64,000 nucleotides of DNA from Chloroflexota bacterium (GTDB lineage: Bacteria > Chloroflexota > Limnocylindria > P2-11E), in assembly GCA_016194865.1 (NCBI GenBank), contig JACQAT010000009.1:1-64000 (forward strand), in the 5' to 3' direction. The notes beneath the pieces are model-generated. The model did not search any database and was not told the DNA's origin. It saw nothing but the letters and a program-made list of their open reading frames with translations. Positions 25,839 to 35,426 of this stretch are shown here, piece after piece. Made by a program: the position numbers and the translations under genes. Position 1 is the stretch's first letter. Each line of letters opens with the position of its first letter.

Positions 25839-27586
25839 CAGACGGAGATCAGGAACGGGCGGCACTCGATGCGGCGCGCCGCGCAGACCGCGCGTACCTT
25901 GGCGGCGACGACCTCGTCGTCCAGGCTGAGAATGACGAGATCGGCCGCGGTTCGCTCGATGACCTCCTCGAGCTCGTCGAGCGTGCCGACGATCGGTACG
26001 CCCCCCACCCTGCGGTAGCGCTTCCCGGGATCGTCGTCGACGAAGCCGACCGGCCGGTAGCGTTTCGCGGTCGCTCGCGTGAGCATGCGAAGGGCGAGCG
26101 CGCCGTTGTCGCCGGCGCCGACGACGAGCACGCGGCGAGCGTCGCTCGCGGGCCGGCCGGTGACGGTGTTGCGTAACCAGAGGAGCGAGACGCGGGCGCC
26201 GATGATCAGCACGCTTGCGAGGACGGCGTCGACCACGAACACCGCGCGGGAGTACTCCTGGAAGCGATAGATCAGGAGGACGCCCAGCGCCGCGGCTGCG
26301 GTCCCGACGACGATCGCGCGCACGATGCCGATCCCGTCGCTGACGCCCAGGTAGCGCCACAGCGTGCGATACACGCCGAAGCCGACGAGCGACGTGAGCT
26401 GCACGGCGACCACGAGCGGCACGGAAGGCCCGAACAGGTAGATCCAGTCCTTGAGCGGTTGCCCGTCGAAGCGGATGAGCCACGCGACGTAGTACGCGGT
26501 CGTCAGGAGCAGGACGTCGAGGCCGATCTCCGCGCCGAAGCGTCCGTAGGTGCCGAGCGCGCGAGAGACCGCGGTCTCACGGCGGTGCTCGCCGTAGACC
26601 TCGACATCGTGCAGGAAGATCCCGAACAGCACCATGCCCACCGCGGCGAGCACGAACAGCGGCGCGATGAGCGCGCTCACCGCGTCGGCGACGAGGCCGA
26701 GCGTGGCGAGCAGGATCGCGATGCCCCACAGCACGAGCACCGCGGAACGATCCGACAGCCCGAGCGCCGCGAGCCGGTGCGACGCGTGATCGCGGCCGCC
26801 CTGGCCGATCGGGATGCCCGCGATGCCGCGTGACGCCGTCACGAACGCGGTGTCGAAGATGGGAAGCGCCAGGATGGCCAGCGGTCCAAAGAGCGCGAGG
26901 GTGAGGTTTGCGGCGCTGCCCGTCGTATGCAGCAACGCGATGGTGCCGAGCAGAAAGCCCAGCAGGAGACTTCCGGCGTCGCCCATGAAGGCTCGCGCGG
27001 GCGAGAAGTTGTGCACGAGGAAGCCGAGCGCGGCCCCTGCCGTCACGGCCGCGAGTATCGCCGCCTCGGGGTTGACGTCGCTGGCCGCGAGGCCGAGGAA
27101 CACCGCCGCGATCACCGCGATGCCCGCGGCGAGACCGTCCATGTTGTCGAGGAGATTGACCGCGTTCATCATCGCGACGATCCAGAAGACGGTCAGGATG
27201 AATGACACGGGCAGGATCGCGATCAGCTCGACGCGCACGCCGCCAAAGAACAACGCTGCCGCGATGAGGACCTGGCCGACGAGCTTGGTCGCGGGCGCGA
27301 GGCGGCGGAAGTCATCCAGCAGCCCCAGCGCGAAGGCGGCGAGCGCGCAACCGAGCACGACGGCGACGCGCAGGCCGATCGGCGCGAGCACCAGCGCGAC
27401 CGGAATGATGGCGAGCGCGATCGCCGCGCCGCCGAGGATCGGCGTCGGCGCGCGATGCCAGCGATCGCTGCGCGGCACCACGACGAGGCCTCGCGCCGCG
27501 GCGAAGCGGGCAAAGAGGGACGTCCCCAACGCCGCGATGAGGGCGGCCGCGCCGAAGGCCAGGAAAAGACTGCTCAGAACGAGCAA
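25838..27586 (-). CDS. Fused WecA/TagO phosphoglycosyltransferase and CapD-type N-terminal region
   Basis: 582 residues. The first 320 are a polytopic GT4 phosphosugar transferase: LLDDFRRL, then NAVNLLDNMDGLAAG near residue 140 and the GGRDHASHRL histidine motif near 275. These sites start lipid-linked glycans by moving a sugar-1-phosphate onto undecaprenyl phosphate. From about residue 340 follow four more membrane helices and a Rossmann domain (VLVVGAGDNG near 487). These match the N-terminal half of CapD/PglF epimerase-dehydratases, but the SDR catalytic domain is absent. The TTG at 27586, 2 nt after the upstream stop, is the first start before the hydrophobic N-terminus. The two parts are normally separate proteins. 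Confidence 0.82.
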   Translation of the reverse strand: MLVLSSLFLAFGAAALIAALGTSLFARFAAARGLVVVPRSDRWHRAPTPILGGAAIALAIIPVALVLAPIGLRVAVVLGCALAAFALGLLDDFRRLAPATKLVGQVLIAAALFFGGVRVELIAILPVSFILTVFWIVAMMNAVNLLDNMDGLAAGIAVIAAVFLGLAASDVNPEAAILAAVTAGAALGFLVHNFSPARAFMGDAGSLLLGFLLGTIALLHTTGSAANLTLALFGPLAILALPIFDTAFVTASRGIAGIPIGQGGRDHASHRLAALGLSDRSAVLVLWGIAILLATLGLVADAVSALIAPLFVLAAVGMVLFGIFLHDVEVYGEHRRETAVSRALGTYGRFGAEIGLDVLLLTTAYYVAWLIRFDGQPLKDWIYLFGPSVPLVVAVQLTSLVGFGVYRTLWRYLGVSDGIGIVRAIVVGTAAAALGVLLIYRFQEYSRAVFVVDAVLASVLIIGARVSLLWLRNTVTGRPASDARRVLVVGAGDNGALALRMLTRATAKRYRPVGFVDDDPGKRYRRVGGVPIVGTLDELEEVIERTAADLVILSLDDEVVAAKVRAVCAARRIECRPFLISV

Positions 27587-27588
27587 TG

Positions 27589-28749
27589 CTAGCCGACGAG
27601 CTCCGTGTAGAGGGCGTCGATACGCTGGACCAGCCCGCTGACGTCGAAGCACGGATAGACGCTCTCACGTGCCTGGCGGCCAAGCGCCTCGCGTCGGCCG
27701 GGATCCCCCAGCAACGCGAGGATCGCGCGCGCGATGGCGTCGCGGTCGCCATCCGGCACGAGGATGCCGTTTGCGCCGACGACATCACGGACACCGCCGA
27801 CATCCGTCGCGATGACGGCACGGCCGCTGGTCATCGCCTCGATGAGGCTCACCGGCGTGCCTTCGTTGTGCGAGGTGAGCACGACCACGTCGCAGTCGGC
27901 GTAGACCGCTGCCAGATCGGCCCGCCACCCGAGAAAGCGTGTCCGCGACGCGAGACCGAGCTCCCGCGTGCGCGCCTCGAGCGCCTCGCGTAGCTCGCCG
28001 TCACCCGCGATCACGAAGAGCGTGTCGTCCCGCGCACGTGCCACGATCGCGCAGGCATCGAGGAAGACGTCGACTCCCTTGATCGGCACGAGCCGAGCCG
28101 CGATCCCGACGATGGGACGATCGCTCGCGATCCCCAGCTCGGAGCGCAGCGCACCCGGCACCGGATCGAGGAACGGGCGAAGGTCGAGGCCAAGTGGGAT
28201 CTCGAAGAGCTTCGGCGCGCGCGCGATGCCGATGCGCTCGATCTCGGCACGCTGGCTTGCGCTGATCGCGATGATGCGCGTCGAGAGCGCGGCGAGCACG
28301 CGTTCGATGCCTCGAAAGATCGCCGAGCGCAGCGTCCCGAAGTAGCCGCTCAGCACGTTGCCGTGGAACGTGTGGATCACGACGGGCACGCCGACCAGCC
28401 GCGCCGCGACGCGTCCATGGAAGCCGGCCTTCGCGAGGTGGGTGTGCACGATGTCAGGTCGGTACGCGCGCAGCGCTCGCACGACCGCGACGAACGCGCG
28501 AAGATCGTCGAGCACAGAGATGCGCCGGCCGAGCGCCGGGACGACCAGCGGTCGCACGCCCTCGTCCGCTCTAAGGTCGCGAATGTCGCCCTCGCGCTCG
28601 CTGGGGACGCCACAGATGAGCAGCGTCTCGAACCGGGCGGCGTCGAGTCGCGCCGACAGCAGCAGCGCCTGAAGAGAGGGACCGCCGACATTGAGGCGCG
28701 TGATGACGCGCGCGACCCGGATGCGTCGGCCTAGCGGCTTCGGTACCAC
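27589..28749 (-). CDS. GT4-type glycosyltransferase
   Basis: 386 residues, GT-B fold. The N-terminal domain has RVARVITRLNVGGPSLQ and HTHLAKAGFHGR. The C-terminal donor domain has VGIAARLVPIKGVD and the SHNEGTPVSLIEAMTSG block with the EX7E-type glutamates. It is a retaining transferase using a nucleotide sugar and resembles WbnK/PglA-like enzymes, perhaps adding the second sugar after the WecA-type step. GTG 28749 overlaps the epimerase by 19 nt; a later start is possible. Confidence 0.87.
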   Translation of the reverse strand: MVPKPLGRRIRVARVITRLNVGGPSLQALLLSARLDAARFETLLICGVPSEREGDIRDLRADEGVRPLVVPALGRRISVLDDLRAFVAVVRALRAYRPDIVHTHLAKAGFHGRVAARLVGVPVVIHTFHGNVLSGYFGTLRSAIFRGIERVLAALSTRIIAISASQRAEIERIGIARAPKLFEIPLGLDLRPFLDPVPGALRSELGIASDRPIVGIAARLVPIKGVDVFLDACAIVARARDDTLFVIAGDGELREALEARTRELGLASRTRFLGWRADLAAVYADCDVVVLTSHNEGTPVSLIEAMTSGRAVIATDVGGVRDVVGANGILVPDGDRDAIARAILALLGDPGRREALGRQARESVYPCFDVSGLVQRIDALYTELVG

Positions 28750-29660
28750 TCGTACGTCCGCTTCAGGCCATCCGCGAACGTCACCCGCGGCTCCCAGCGA
28801 AGGTCGCGCTTCGCAGCGGAGACATCGGCGTGCGAGTGCTTGATGTCCCCGGCGCGCCGCGGGCGTTGCACGCGCTCGAGGGGGTGCCCGACGAGGCGCT
28901 CGAGCTGCGTGACGAGATCGAGAAGGCTGTGCGGGTCACCGGCGGCGATGTTGTAGACGCCCCCACCCGGAGCATCGGCGTCCGCGGCCTTCACGTTCGC
29001 ATCGACCACGTTATCGACGTAGGTGAAGTCGCGCGTCTGCGTACCGTCTCCGTCTATCGGAAGCGGTCTGCCCGCGAGCGCCCTGGTGATGAAGAGCGGG
29101 ATGACGGCCGCGTACTGCGAGAGCGGGTCCTGCGCCGGCCCAAAGACGTTGAAGTAACGGAGTGCCACCGTGGACAGGCCGTAGAGGTCAGCGAACACCC
29201 GCACGTAGCTCTCCGCGGCCGCCTTCGCGACCGCGTAGGGAGAGAGCGGACGGAGCGGCAACCCTTCGTGCTTCGGCGACGTTTCGGTGTCGCCGTACAC
29301 GGACGAAGAAGAGGAGAACACGAAACGCTCCACACGACCGTCGCGCGAGGCGATCAGCAGGCGCAGGGTCGCCGTCGCGACGGCCTGATGCGTGCGGAGC
29401 GGGTCGTTGACCGAGCGCGGCACCGACGGCACCGCGGCGAGGTGGAACACGCGACTGACGTCCGTGAGGTGAGGCGCGAGGTCGGCCGTGGCCAGATCGA
29501 TCTGAACGAGGTCGATCGGTCCGGGGAGATCGGCCAGGCGCGCGGGGTCGCCAGTGCTGAGATCATCGATGACTCGGACGTTCCTGCGTTCGGCCAGCAG
29601 GCGGCGCACCAGATGCGAGCCGATGAAGCCGGCACCGCCGGTGACAAGGTCGACGCTCAT
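28731..29660 (-). CDS. UDP-N-acetylglucosamine 4-epimerase-like SDR (WbpP/Gne type)
   Basis: 309 residues. It has LVTGGAGFIGSHLVRRL, SSSSSVYG and SPYAVAKAAAE (YxxxK near residue 145), then LRYFNVFGPAQDP. The RYFNVFGPxQ block is typical of UDP-GlcNAc(A) 4-epimerases such as WbpP. It would provide UDP-GalNAc(A) for the glycan. ATG 29660 is in an ATGA overlap with the membrane protein gene before it. Confidence 0.83.
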   Translation of the reverse strand: MSVDLVTGGAGFIGSHLVRRLLAERRNVRVIDDLSTGDPARLADLPGPIDLVQIDLATADLAPHLTDVSRVFHLAAVPSVPRSVNDPLRTHQAVATATLRLLIASRDGRVERFVFSSSSSVYGDTETSPKHEGLPLRPLSPYAVAKAAAESYVRVFADLYGLSTVALRYFNVFGPAQDPLSQYAAVIPLFITRALAGRPLPIDGDGTQTRDFTYVDNVVDANVKAADADAPGGGVYNIAAGDPHSLLDLVTQLERLVGHPLERVQRPRRAGDIKHSHADVSAAKRDLRWEPRVTFADGLKRTYEWYRSR

Positions 29661-31267
29661 CTCGAACGGACGCGGTCGAACGCGAGCGTCCCCAGAGCGA
29701 CCTGCCCTCTGAGCCGAGGCCAGAGCAACACGAGCGATGGAGCGCCGAGCACGATGACCGTGGGGATCAGCATCGCTCGATGCCGGAACAGCGTCCCCAC
29801 GTTCCCCTCGAACAACGCGAGGACCACGTACATACCCCCAGCGTATATAACGAACGGAACGAGCTCGCGCCAACGCCGGCGCTCCCGCCAAAGCGTGGCG
29901 ACGGCGGCGATCTGGAGAACGTACCAGGCCAGCATCTCGGGGATGGTCGCCGCGTCCGCGATGCGGCGCAGCGCCCAGGGGAACGGCGCGAGCACGACGT
30001 ACGTCAATCCCTGCGGCAGGTATCCGACGTTGCGGCCCACCGTGTCGTTGTCGGCCGGGCGGGATTGAACCCCCCCATCAGGCGCGGCGAGCGTGTGGCG
30101 CAGGTCGAGAGGCTGCGGCGTCGTGTCGGGCTTGCCGAAGACGACGAGGTCGCCCGGCCGCGCGACCACCACCCCCGGCCGAGACGGTTGTGCGGACGAG
30201 CTCGGCGCCTCGACCACGACGCGGCTGCCGGGTTCCGCCACGACGGTGTTGCCCGTCTGGGGGCCTGGGACAACGAAGGTGTCGCCCTCATGGACCTTCA
30301 GCGGTGGATTGGCGACGAAGGCGCTGTTCGCGTTGAGCGTCTGCGCCTCCCGGATGATCTCGATCGAGGCGAACGTCGAGGGCCTCAGCAGGAGCGTCGA
30401 GTTGTAGTCGAGCGAGACCAGCGTGGCGCAGACGAGCGTGATGGATACACCGGAGAGCAGCCGCGCGCGCGCGGTCAGCCGCGGCGCGACCCACACGGCC
30501 ACCGGCAGCACGATGGCGAGCGCGATGAAGAGGTATCTGCGTAGCGTTTCCATGGGCAGCAGCATCGCCACCAGCACCACGAGCCATATCCACCGCGGCC
30601 GCTGCGCGAAGCGGACGAGCACGCACAACGTGGCCGCGAGAAGCAGCAACGCGAGCGAGTCTTTCAAATTGATCGATGACCAGACCACGAGCGAGGGGTA
30701 AAAGCTGACGACCGCCCCAGTCGTCCAGGCCGCCCTGTCGCCGAACAGGTGGCGCGTCGTGTCGAAGAGGAGCCCGATCATGACGATCGCGAATCCGACG
30801 TTCATCAGATCGACGACGAGGATGTTGTGACCGAAGAGGAAGAGCAGACCCATCTCGAGATAGACATATGTGCCGAAGAGATATTCCTCGCCATACCAAT
30901 ACGGCGGCCCGTTCGGCAGGACGTTCTTGCCGTGGATGTACTCCACCGCGGCCCAGCTCAGCCGCGCATACGCGCCGTCGTCACCGACGACCCCCAGATC
31001 CGGACGGTTCTCGAACGCGACCCAGGCATCGAGGGTCGCCGCGCAGGCGACGCGGAGCGCGAAGGCGATCCCCAGCATGATCAGCAGGCGCGTGCGCTGG
31101 GACGGCGGAGCCAGGCGCGCCGCCAGCGCCATGGCGCCGACGACGAACGTCATGAATGTCGCCCCAAAGTTCCCGCTCGAGACCATGAGCCCGAGCCCCA
31201 TGCCGAGAAGCAGGCCGGTGGCGATCGCGCAGAGCCGAAGGGCGACGCGCGCCGTCGGCATGGTCAC
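29657..31267 (-). CDS. Polytopic membrane protein, GT-C-like (GT39/Wzy-like), function uncertain
   Basis: 536 residues with about ten hydrophobic segments. The first periplasmic loop has an acidic GVVGDDGAYARLSW, the position of the DD/DE catalytic pair in GT-C transferases. A strongly hydrophilic Ser/Pro/Val-rich insert (about residues 305-410) interrupts the membrane region and is probably extracytoplasmic. It could be a polymerase or a lipid-phosphate-sugar glycosyltransferase; I cannot decide which. Starts ATG 31267 (or 31261) overlap the AsnB stop. Confidence 0.65.
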   Translation of the reverse strand: MTMPTARVALRLCAIATGLLLGMGLGLMVSSGNFGATFMTFVVGAMALAARLAPPSQRTRLLIMLGIAFALRVACAATLDAWVAFENRPDLGVVGDDGAYARLSWAAVEYIHGKNVLPNGPPYWYGEEYLFGTYVYLEMGLLFLFGHNILVVDLMNVGFAIVMIGLLFDTTRHLFGDRAAWTTGAVVSFYPSLVVWSSINLKDSLALLLLAATLCVLVRFAQRPRWIWLVVLVAMLLPMETLRRYLFIALAIVLPVAVWVAPRLTARARLLSGVSITLVCATLVSLDYNSTLLLRPSTFASIEIIREAQTLNANSAFVANPPLKVHEGDTFVVPGPQTGNTVVAEPGSRVVVEAPSSSAQPSRPGVVVARPGDLVVFGKPDTTPQPLDLRHTLAAPDGGVQSRPADNDTVGRNVGYLPQGLTYVVLAPFPWALRRIADAATIPEMLAWYVLQIAAVATLWRERRRWRELVPFVIYAGGMYVVLALFEGNVGTLFRHRAMLIPTVIVLGAPSLVLLWPRLRGQVALGTLAFDRVRSR

Positions 31268-33132
31268 AGGGGTCGATTATCAACGAGTTCACGATGCCAG
31301 AGCTCGAGCATCAACAGCGACCACAGGCGCGCGCCGTGATCCGCGCGGCCCGCGCGATGGTCCTCGTAGAGCGCGCGCACGCGCTCCGGACGGAAGTACC
31401 CGCGGTCCAGCGCGCGCTGAGAGAGCACCGTATCTCCGACGAGCTCGCGCAGCGGATCGCGGAACCAGGCGCTGACCGGGATCCCAAAGCCCTGCTTCGC
31501 GCGCGAGATGATCCCGGCGGGGAGGACTCCGTTCATCGCGCGGCGCATCAGGTGCTTCCGCTCGCCACCGCCGAGGCGGAGGGAAGTTGGGAGAGAGAGC
31601 ACGAATTCGGCAAGCGCGCGGTCGAGCAACGGGCTGCGCACCTCGAGCGAGGCGGCCATCGAGGCGATGTCCACCTTCGCGAGGAGGTCGTCCGGCAGGT
31701 ACAGCGTCAGATCGAGTGCCTGCGCCGACGACACAGGGTCTCCCTGAGACCACGCCGGCCGTTCCGCGAGCGCGTCGGCAAGCCCCCCGGCGGCGCGCGC
31801 CGCGAACGCGGACTCGACGATATCGGCGAGCGCGGGAGCGTCGAAGAGCTCGGTCCAGGCCAGGTAGCGGTCGCGCCCGGATCTTGCCGCGCCGCGCAGG
31901 AATCGCCCGATACGGCCACGCTTCCCACGCAGCGAGGGTCCGAGCGGCAACAGTCGGGAGACAAGGCCGGCGACCTGCGGGCCACCAGGAATGCGGTCGG
32001 CGAGCGCGGCCAGCCGCAACGCGACGTAACGGTCGTAACCGGCGAACACCTCGTCGCCGCCGTCACCGTTGAGCGCGACGGTCACATCAGCACGTGTCAG
32101 ACGCGAGAGGAGATAGGTGGGCAGGGCCGACGAGTCGGCGTATGGCTCGCCGTAATGACGTGCGAGCATGGGGAGGACGTCGGCCTGGAGCGGGTCGACG
32201 ACGAGCTCGTGATGGTCGGTATCGAACGCGGTGGCGATGCGGCGCGCGTGGGTGAGCTCGGAGTAGTCCGCCTCCGCGAAGCCGATGCTGAACGTCTTGA
32301 CGCGTGGCCCGAGCGACGCCATCGTCGCGACCACGGCGCTCGAGTCGAGACCGCCTGACAGGAACGCGCCCAAGGGCACGTCCGACATCAGGCGCTTCTC
32401 GACGGCCGCGCGCAGGAGCACGCGAATCCGCTCCACCGCTTCCTCCTCCGCGATACGGAGCGTGCCGAGCGCGGGGACCTGCCAGTAGCGGTGCAGCACG
32501 ATCTGACCGTTCTGCCACGTCAGCTGCTCGCCGGGACGGAGCTTGCGGATGCCCACGAACGCGTCGAGCGGCGACGGCACGTAGCCGAGCCGCAGGTACG
32601 CGCCGATGGCGAGGGGATCGACCACAGGGGCCGCCTCCGCGGCCCCGAGCAACGCCTGATGCTCGGAGGCGAACGCGAGCTCATCGCCGTCGACGCGATA
32701 GAGGAGCGGCTTCTTGCCGAAGCGGTCACGCGCGAGGATGAGACGCCGCTCGCGCGCGTCCCAGACCGCGAGCGCGAACATGCCGTCGAGGCGCTCCACG
32801 AAGCGCTCGCCGTGACTCTCATACAGGTGGACCACGACCTCGGTATCGCTCGCCGTGGCGAAGCGATGGCCTGCCGCCTCGAGCTCGCGCCTGAGCTCCC
32901 GGTAGTTGTAGATCTCACCGTTGAAGACCGTCCACACGGTGCGCGTCTCGTTCGCGATCGGTTGATCGCCGTGAGCGATGTCGATGATCCGAAGGCGCCT
33001 GACCCCGAGCGCGGCGTGATCATCGAGGTACTCACCCGCCGAATCAGGACCGCGATGTGCGATGCGGTCGCGCATGGCACGCATGCGCTCCGGCGACGCG
33101 CGCGGGCCGACGATGCCGTTGATGCCGCACAT
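31264..33132 (-). CDS. asnB: Asparagine synthase family, glutamine-hydrolysing (copy 1)
   Basis: 622 residues. The N-terminus MCGINGIVGP supplies the Cys2 glutaminase nucleophile. PP-loop FLSGGLDSSAVVA lies near residue 258, and NGDGGDEVFAGYD matches the acidic synthetase motif. This copy keeps the canonical SGGLDS, unlike copy 2 (SGGMDS). In glycan clusters such proteins often amidate hexuronic acids, for example WbpS, and the uronic acids made by the 6-dehydrogenase would be substrates. It starts 2 nt from the ligase stop and overlaps the membrane protein gene. Confidence 0.9.
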   Translation of the reverse strand: MCGINGIVGPRASPERMRAMRDRIAHRGPDSAGEYLDDHAALGVRRLRIIDIAHGDQPIANETRTVWTVFNGEIYNYRELRRELEAAGHRFATASDTEVVVHLYESHGERFVERLDGMFALAVWDARERRLILARDRFGKKPLLYRVDGDELAFASEHQALLGAAEAAPVVDPLAIGAYLRLGYVPSPLDAFVGIRKLRPGEQLTWQNGQIVLHRYWQVPALGTLRIAEEEAVERIRVLLRAAVEKRLMSDVPLGAFLSGGLDSSAVVATMASLGPRVKTFSIGFAEADYSELTHARRIATAFDTDHHELVVDPLQADVLPMLARHYGEPYADSSALPTYLLSRLTRADVTVALNGDGGDEVFAGYDRYVALRLAALADRIPGGPQVAGLVSRLLPLGPSLRGKRGRIGRFLRGAARSGRDRYLAWTELFDAPALADIVESAFAARAAGGLADALAERPAWSQGDPVSSAQALDLTLYLPDDLLAKVDIASMAASLEVRSPLLDRALAEFVLSLPTSLRLGGGERKHLMRRAMNGVLPAGIISRAKQGFGIPVSAWFRDPLRELVGDTVLSQRALDRGYFRPERVRALYEDHRAGRADHGARLWSLLMLELWHRELVDNRPL

Positions 33133-33134
33133 CG

Positions 33135-35426
33135 CTAGCGGGTGACCGGGGCCGTGTCGACGCTGAGCGGCTGACCGTAGATGTTGGTCACGCCACGAAC
33201 GACGAGCCGCAGGCCAGGAATCGGGACCGGTCCCTCTAGCGGGAGCTGGATGACGACGGTGTTCCTACCGTCGTAGCCGAACTCCGCGCGGGTGAGCGCC
33301 CGACCGTCGAGCACGTAATTGTCGACGCGTAGCACGGAGGCCGGGCCGTCGGCGGTGAGTGTCACCTCGCTCGCGAAATTGACGCGGATGCAACGCGGGA
33401 CCGAATAGCCGGCACTGTAAGACACCATCCCGTTCACCGCCGAGCAGTTGGTGTCGGCGCTCCTGATGCTGGGTGGCCGTACGAGGCGAGTCGCGTTCGT
33501 CATGTCCCCCGACGCCCAATAGAGAGCCGCGAGACGTAGGCGATCCTCGTCGGACCCCTGCGCCGCGACGACCTTCTCCTGCAGCGCGATCGCAGTTGCG
33601 CGGTCCCCTGCGGCCTCGTACGCCCGGCTGAGGTCGGAAAAATACGAAAGGCCCACCGGATACAGCTCGCGCGCACGCTCAAGCTCGGCGATCGCCAGCC
33701 GGGGATCGCCGACGCGCATCGCGACAAGCGCCAGCGTCTCGTGCGCCTCTGTGTCGTTCGGGTCCGCGCTCACGGCACGTCGCGCCGCGTCCAGGGCGGG
33801 TTGCGCGGTCCGCGCGTCCCCCGGCACGTAGGTCCGGATGCGCATTAGGGCCAGGTTTGACCAGTACTGTTGGACGTAAGGCGAGCGATCTGCCGCCCTT
33901 TGGAACGCGTCGGCTGCCGACCGGTATTCGCCTTCGTAGAAGCTTGCGAGGCCGAGCGTGTTCCAGTGCTCCGCGCGACCAGGATCTCTCGCGACCGCGC
34001 TTCGGGCGGACGTGATCTTCGTCGGCGTGTCGCCCGCCGCGAGCGACAGCCGCGCGTCCCAGCTCGCGTAGAGCTCGTTCATGCCGAAGGCGCCCGCCGC
34101 GATCGCGAGCGAGAGCGGTGCCAACGCGAGCGCGCGCGGCGCGAAGCGGACCGGTGCCACCGTGCTGACGGGCGCGCTCAGGCCGACCGCGACACCGTTG
34201 GCCAGCCACGGCCACCAGTCGATGCCGAGCGATCCGATCGACACGATCCCGTGCGCCCAGTAGGCGACGCAGCCGAAGACGATCGCCAGCGCCGCGACTG
34301 GCCAACGCGCCTGGACCTGGCGGACCGCCAGGAGCGTCCCGGAGACGGCGAATGCGATGAGCGTGAGGGTGCCGAGCGCCCCCGTCGTCGCAAGGGCCTG
34401 CAGCAGCCAGCTGTGCGCAGTGTCACTGCCGACGCCGGGACCGAGCACGCGCGCGCTCTCGGGCGGCCGGTTCAGCGTGAACGCCGCCGCGAAGCCGTCG
34501 GGGCCGTAGCCCAGCAGAGGACGATCGGCGAACGCATCGAGCGCCGCGCGGTACACGATCACGCGATCGCCACCAGGTTGCGCAGCCGTCACGGTGTCGC
34601 GAACGCGCCGACCCAGCGGCGTGACGACGACCAATATCGCGATCACGACGAGCGTGCACCCGCCCAACACGACAGCTCGGCGTGTGCGCAGCGCAGTGAT
34701 CCCGTGCACGCGAATGATGGCCAACGGCAGCACGATGAGCAGCGCGAGCAGCGCGAGTGCGGTCCCGCGGGTCGCGACGAGCACGCCGACGGCGAGCGCG
34801 ACGGTCCCGAACAGAGCGGCGGCGAGGCGGATGCGGCCAGACGCAAAGACCGTCAGCGCAAGCGCGACCGCGACGAGGACGCTCACGAGGTGGCCGAACG
34901 AATCCGGGTTCCCCAGCGTCGCGAACGGACGGCCGCGGGGATCATCGCCCCATTTGATCGGATCGAGCCCCACGTACTGTACGAGGGCGTACACGCATGC
35001 TGCGGCCCCGCAGGCTGTGAGGGCGCCGACGAGAATGAGCGCGTCGGAGCGGCCACGGACCGCGATGGTGACGGCCAGATACAGGATGAACATGTCGATC
35101 GTGAACACGAGGCCGAGGTAGCGGGCATCGCCGAAGATCGCGAGGTAGCGGTTCTCGGCGACGAGCGCAGACAGCGCGACCACGATGACGTACGCGACCG
35201 CCGGGATGTGCCACACGCTGCGCGGCAACGCGGCGCGCCCGTAACGGAACAGCAGCATGCCGATGAGCGCCAGGAGCACGAACGCGGTCGTGCGGCTCCA
35301 GATGGATTTCGGCAACTCGATGCCCTGAATCGAGCGGAGGCTCCAGTCGAAGACGAGCACGAGGCCGACGATCTTCAGCGCGACCACCCACACGATGGCG
35401 CGCCGGATGAGCGAGCTCTGGATCAG
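33135..35426 (-). CDS. O-antigen ligase/polymerase (Wzy_C) with TPR repeats and C-terminal beta domain
   Basis: 763 residues if started at CTG 35426. About twelve membrane helices cover residues 10-430. The outside loop has VYRAALDAFADRPLLGYG and DTAHSWLLQALATTG with the conserved ligase histidine. Residues 450-620 form TPR-like helices (ARDPGRAEHWNTLG, SADPNDTEAHETL, ELERARELYPVG). The last 120 residues are a cysteine-containing beta-rich region. It probably transfers finished glycan to protein or lipid, or polymerises it. CTG 35426 overlaps the upstream stop as CTGA; a GTG at 35393 is the alternative start. The frame runs on upstream through the next gene but is not coding there. Confidence 0.85.
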   Translation of the reverse strand: MIQSSLIRRAIVWVVALKIVGLVLVFDWSLRSIQGIELPKSIWSRTTAFVLLALIGMLLFRYGRAALPRSVWHIPAVAYVIVVALSALVAENRYLAIFGDARYLGLVFTIDMFILYLAVTIAVRGRSDALILVGALTACGAAACVYALVQYVGLDPIKWGDDPRGRPFATLGNPDSFGHLVSVLVAVALALTVFASGRIRLAAALFGTVALAVGVLVATRGTALALLALLIVLPLAIIRVHGITALRTRRAVVLGGCTLVVIAILVVVTPLGRRVRDTVTAAQPGGDRVIVYRAALDAFADRPLLGYGPDGFAAAFTLNRPPESARVLGPGVGSDTAHSWLLQALATTGALGTLTLIAFAVSGTLLAVRQVQARWPVAALAIVFGCVAYWAHGIVSIGSLGIDWWPWLANGVAVGLSAPVSTVAPVRFAPRALALAPLSLAIAAGAFGMNELYASWDARLSLAAGDTPTKITSARSAVARDPGRAEHWNTLGLASFYEGEYRSAADAFQRAADRSPYVQQYWSNLALMRIRTYVPGDARTAQPALDAARRAVSADPNDTEAHETLALVAMRVGDPRLAIAELERARELYPVGLSYFSDLSRAYEAAGDRATAIALQEKVVAAQGSDEDRLRLAALYWASGDMTNATRLVRPPSIRSADTNCSAVNGMVSYSAGYSVPRCIRVNFASEVTLTADGPASVLRVDNYVLDGRALTRAEFGYDGRNTVVIQLPLEGPVPIPGLRLVVRGVTNIYGQPLSVDTAPVTR

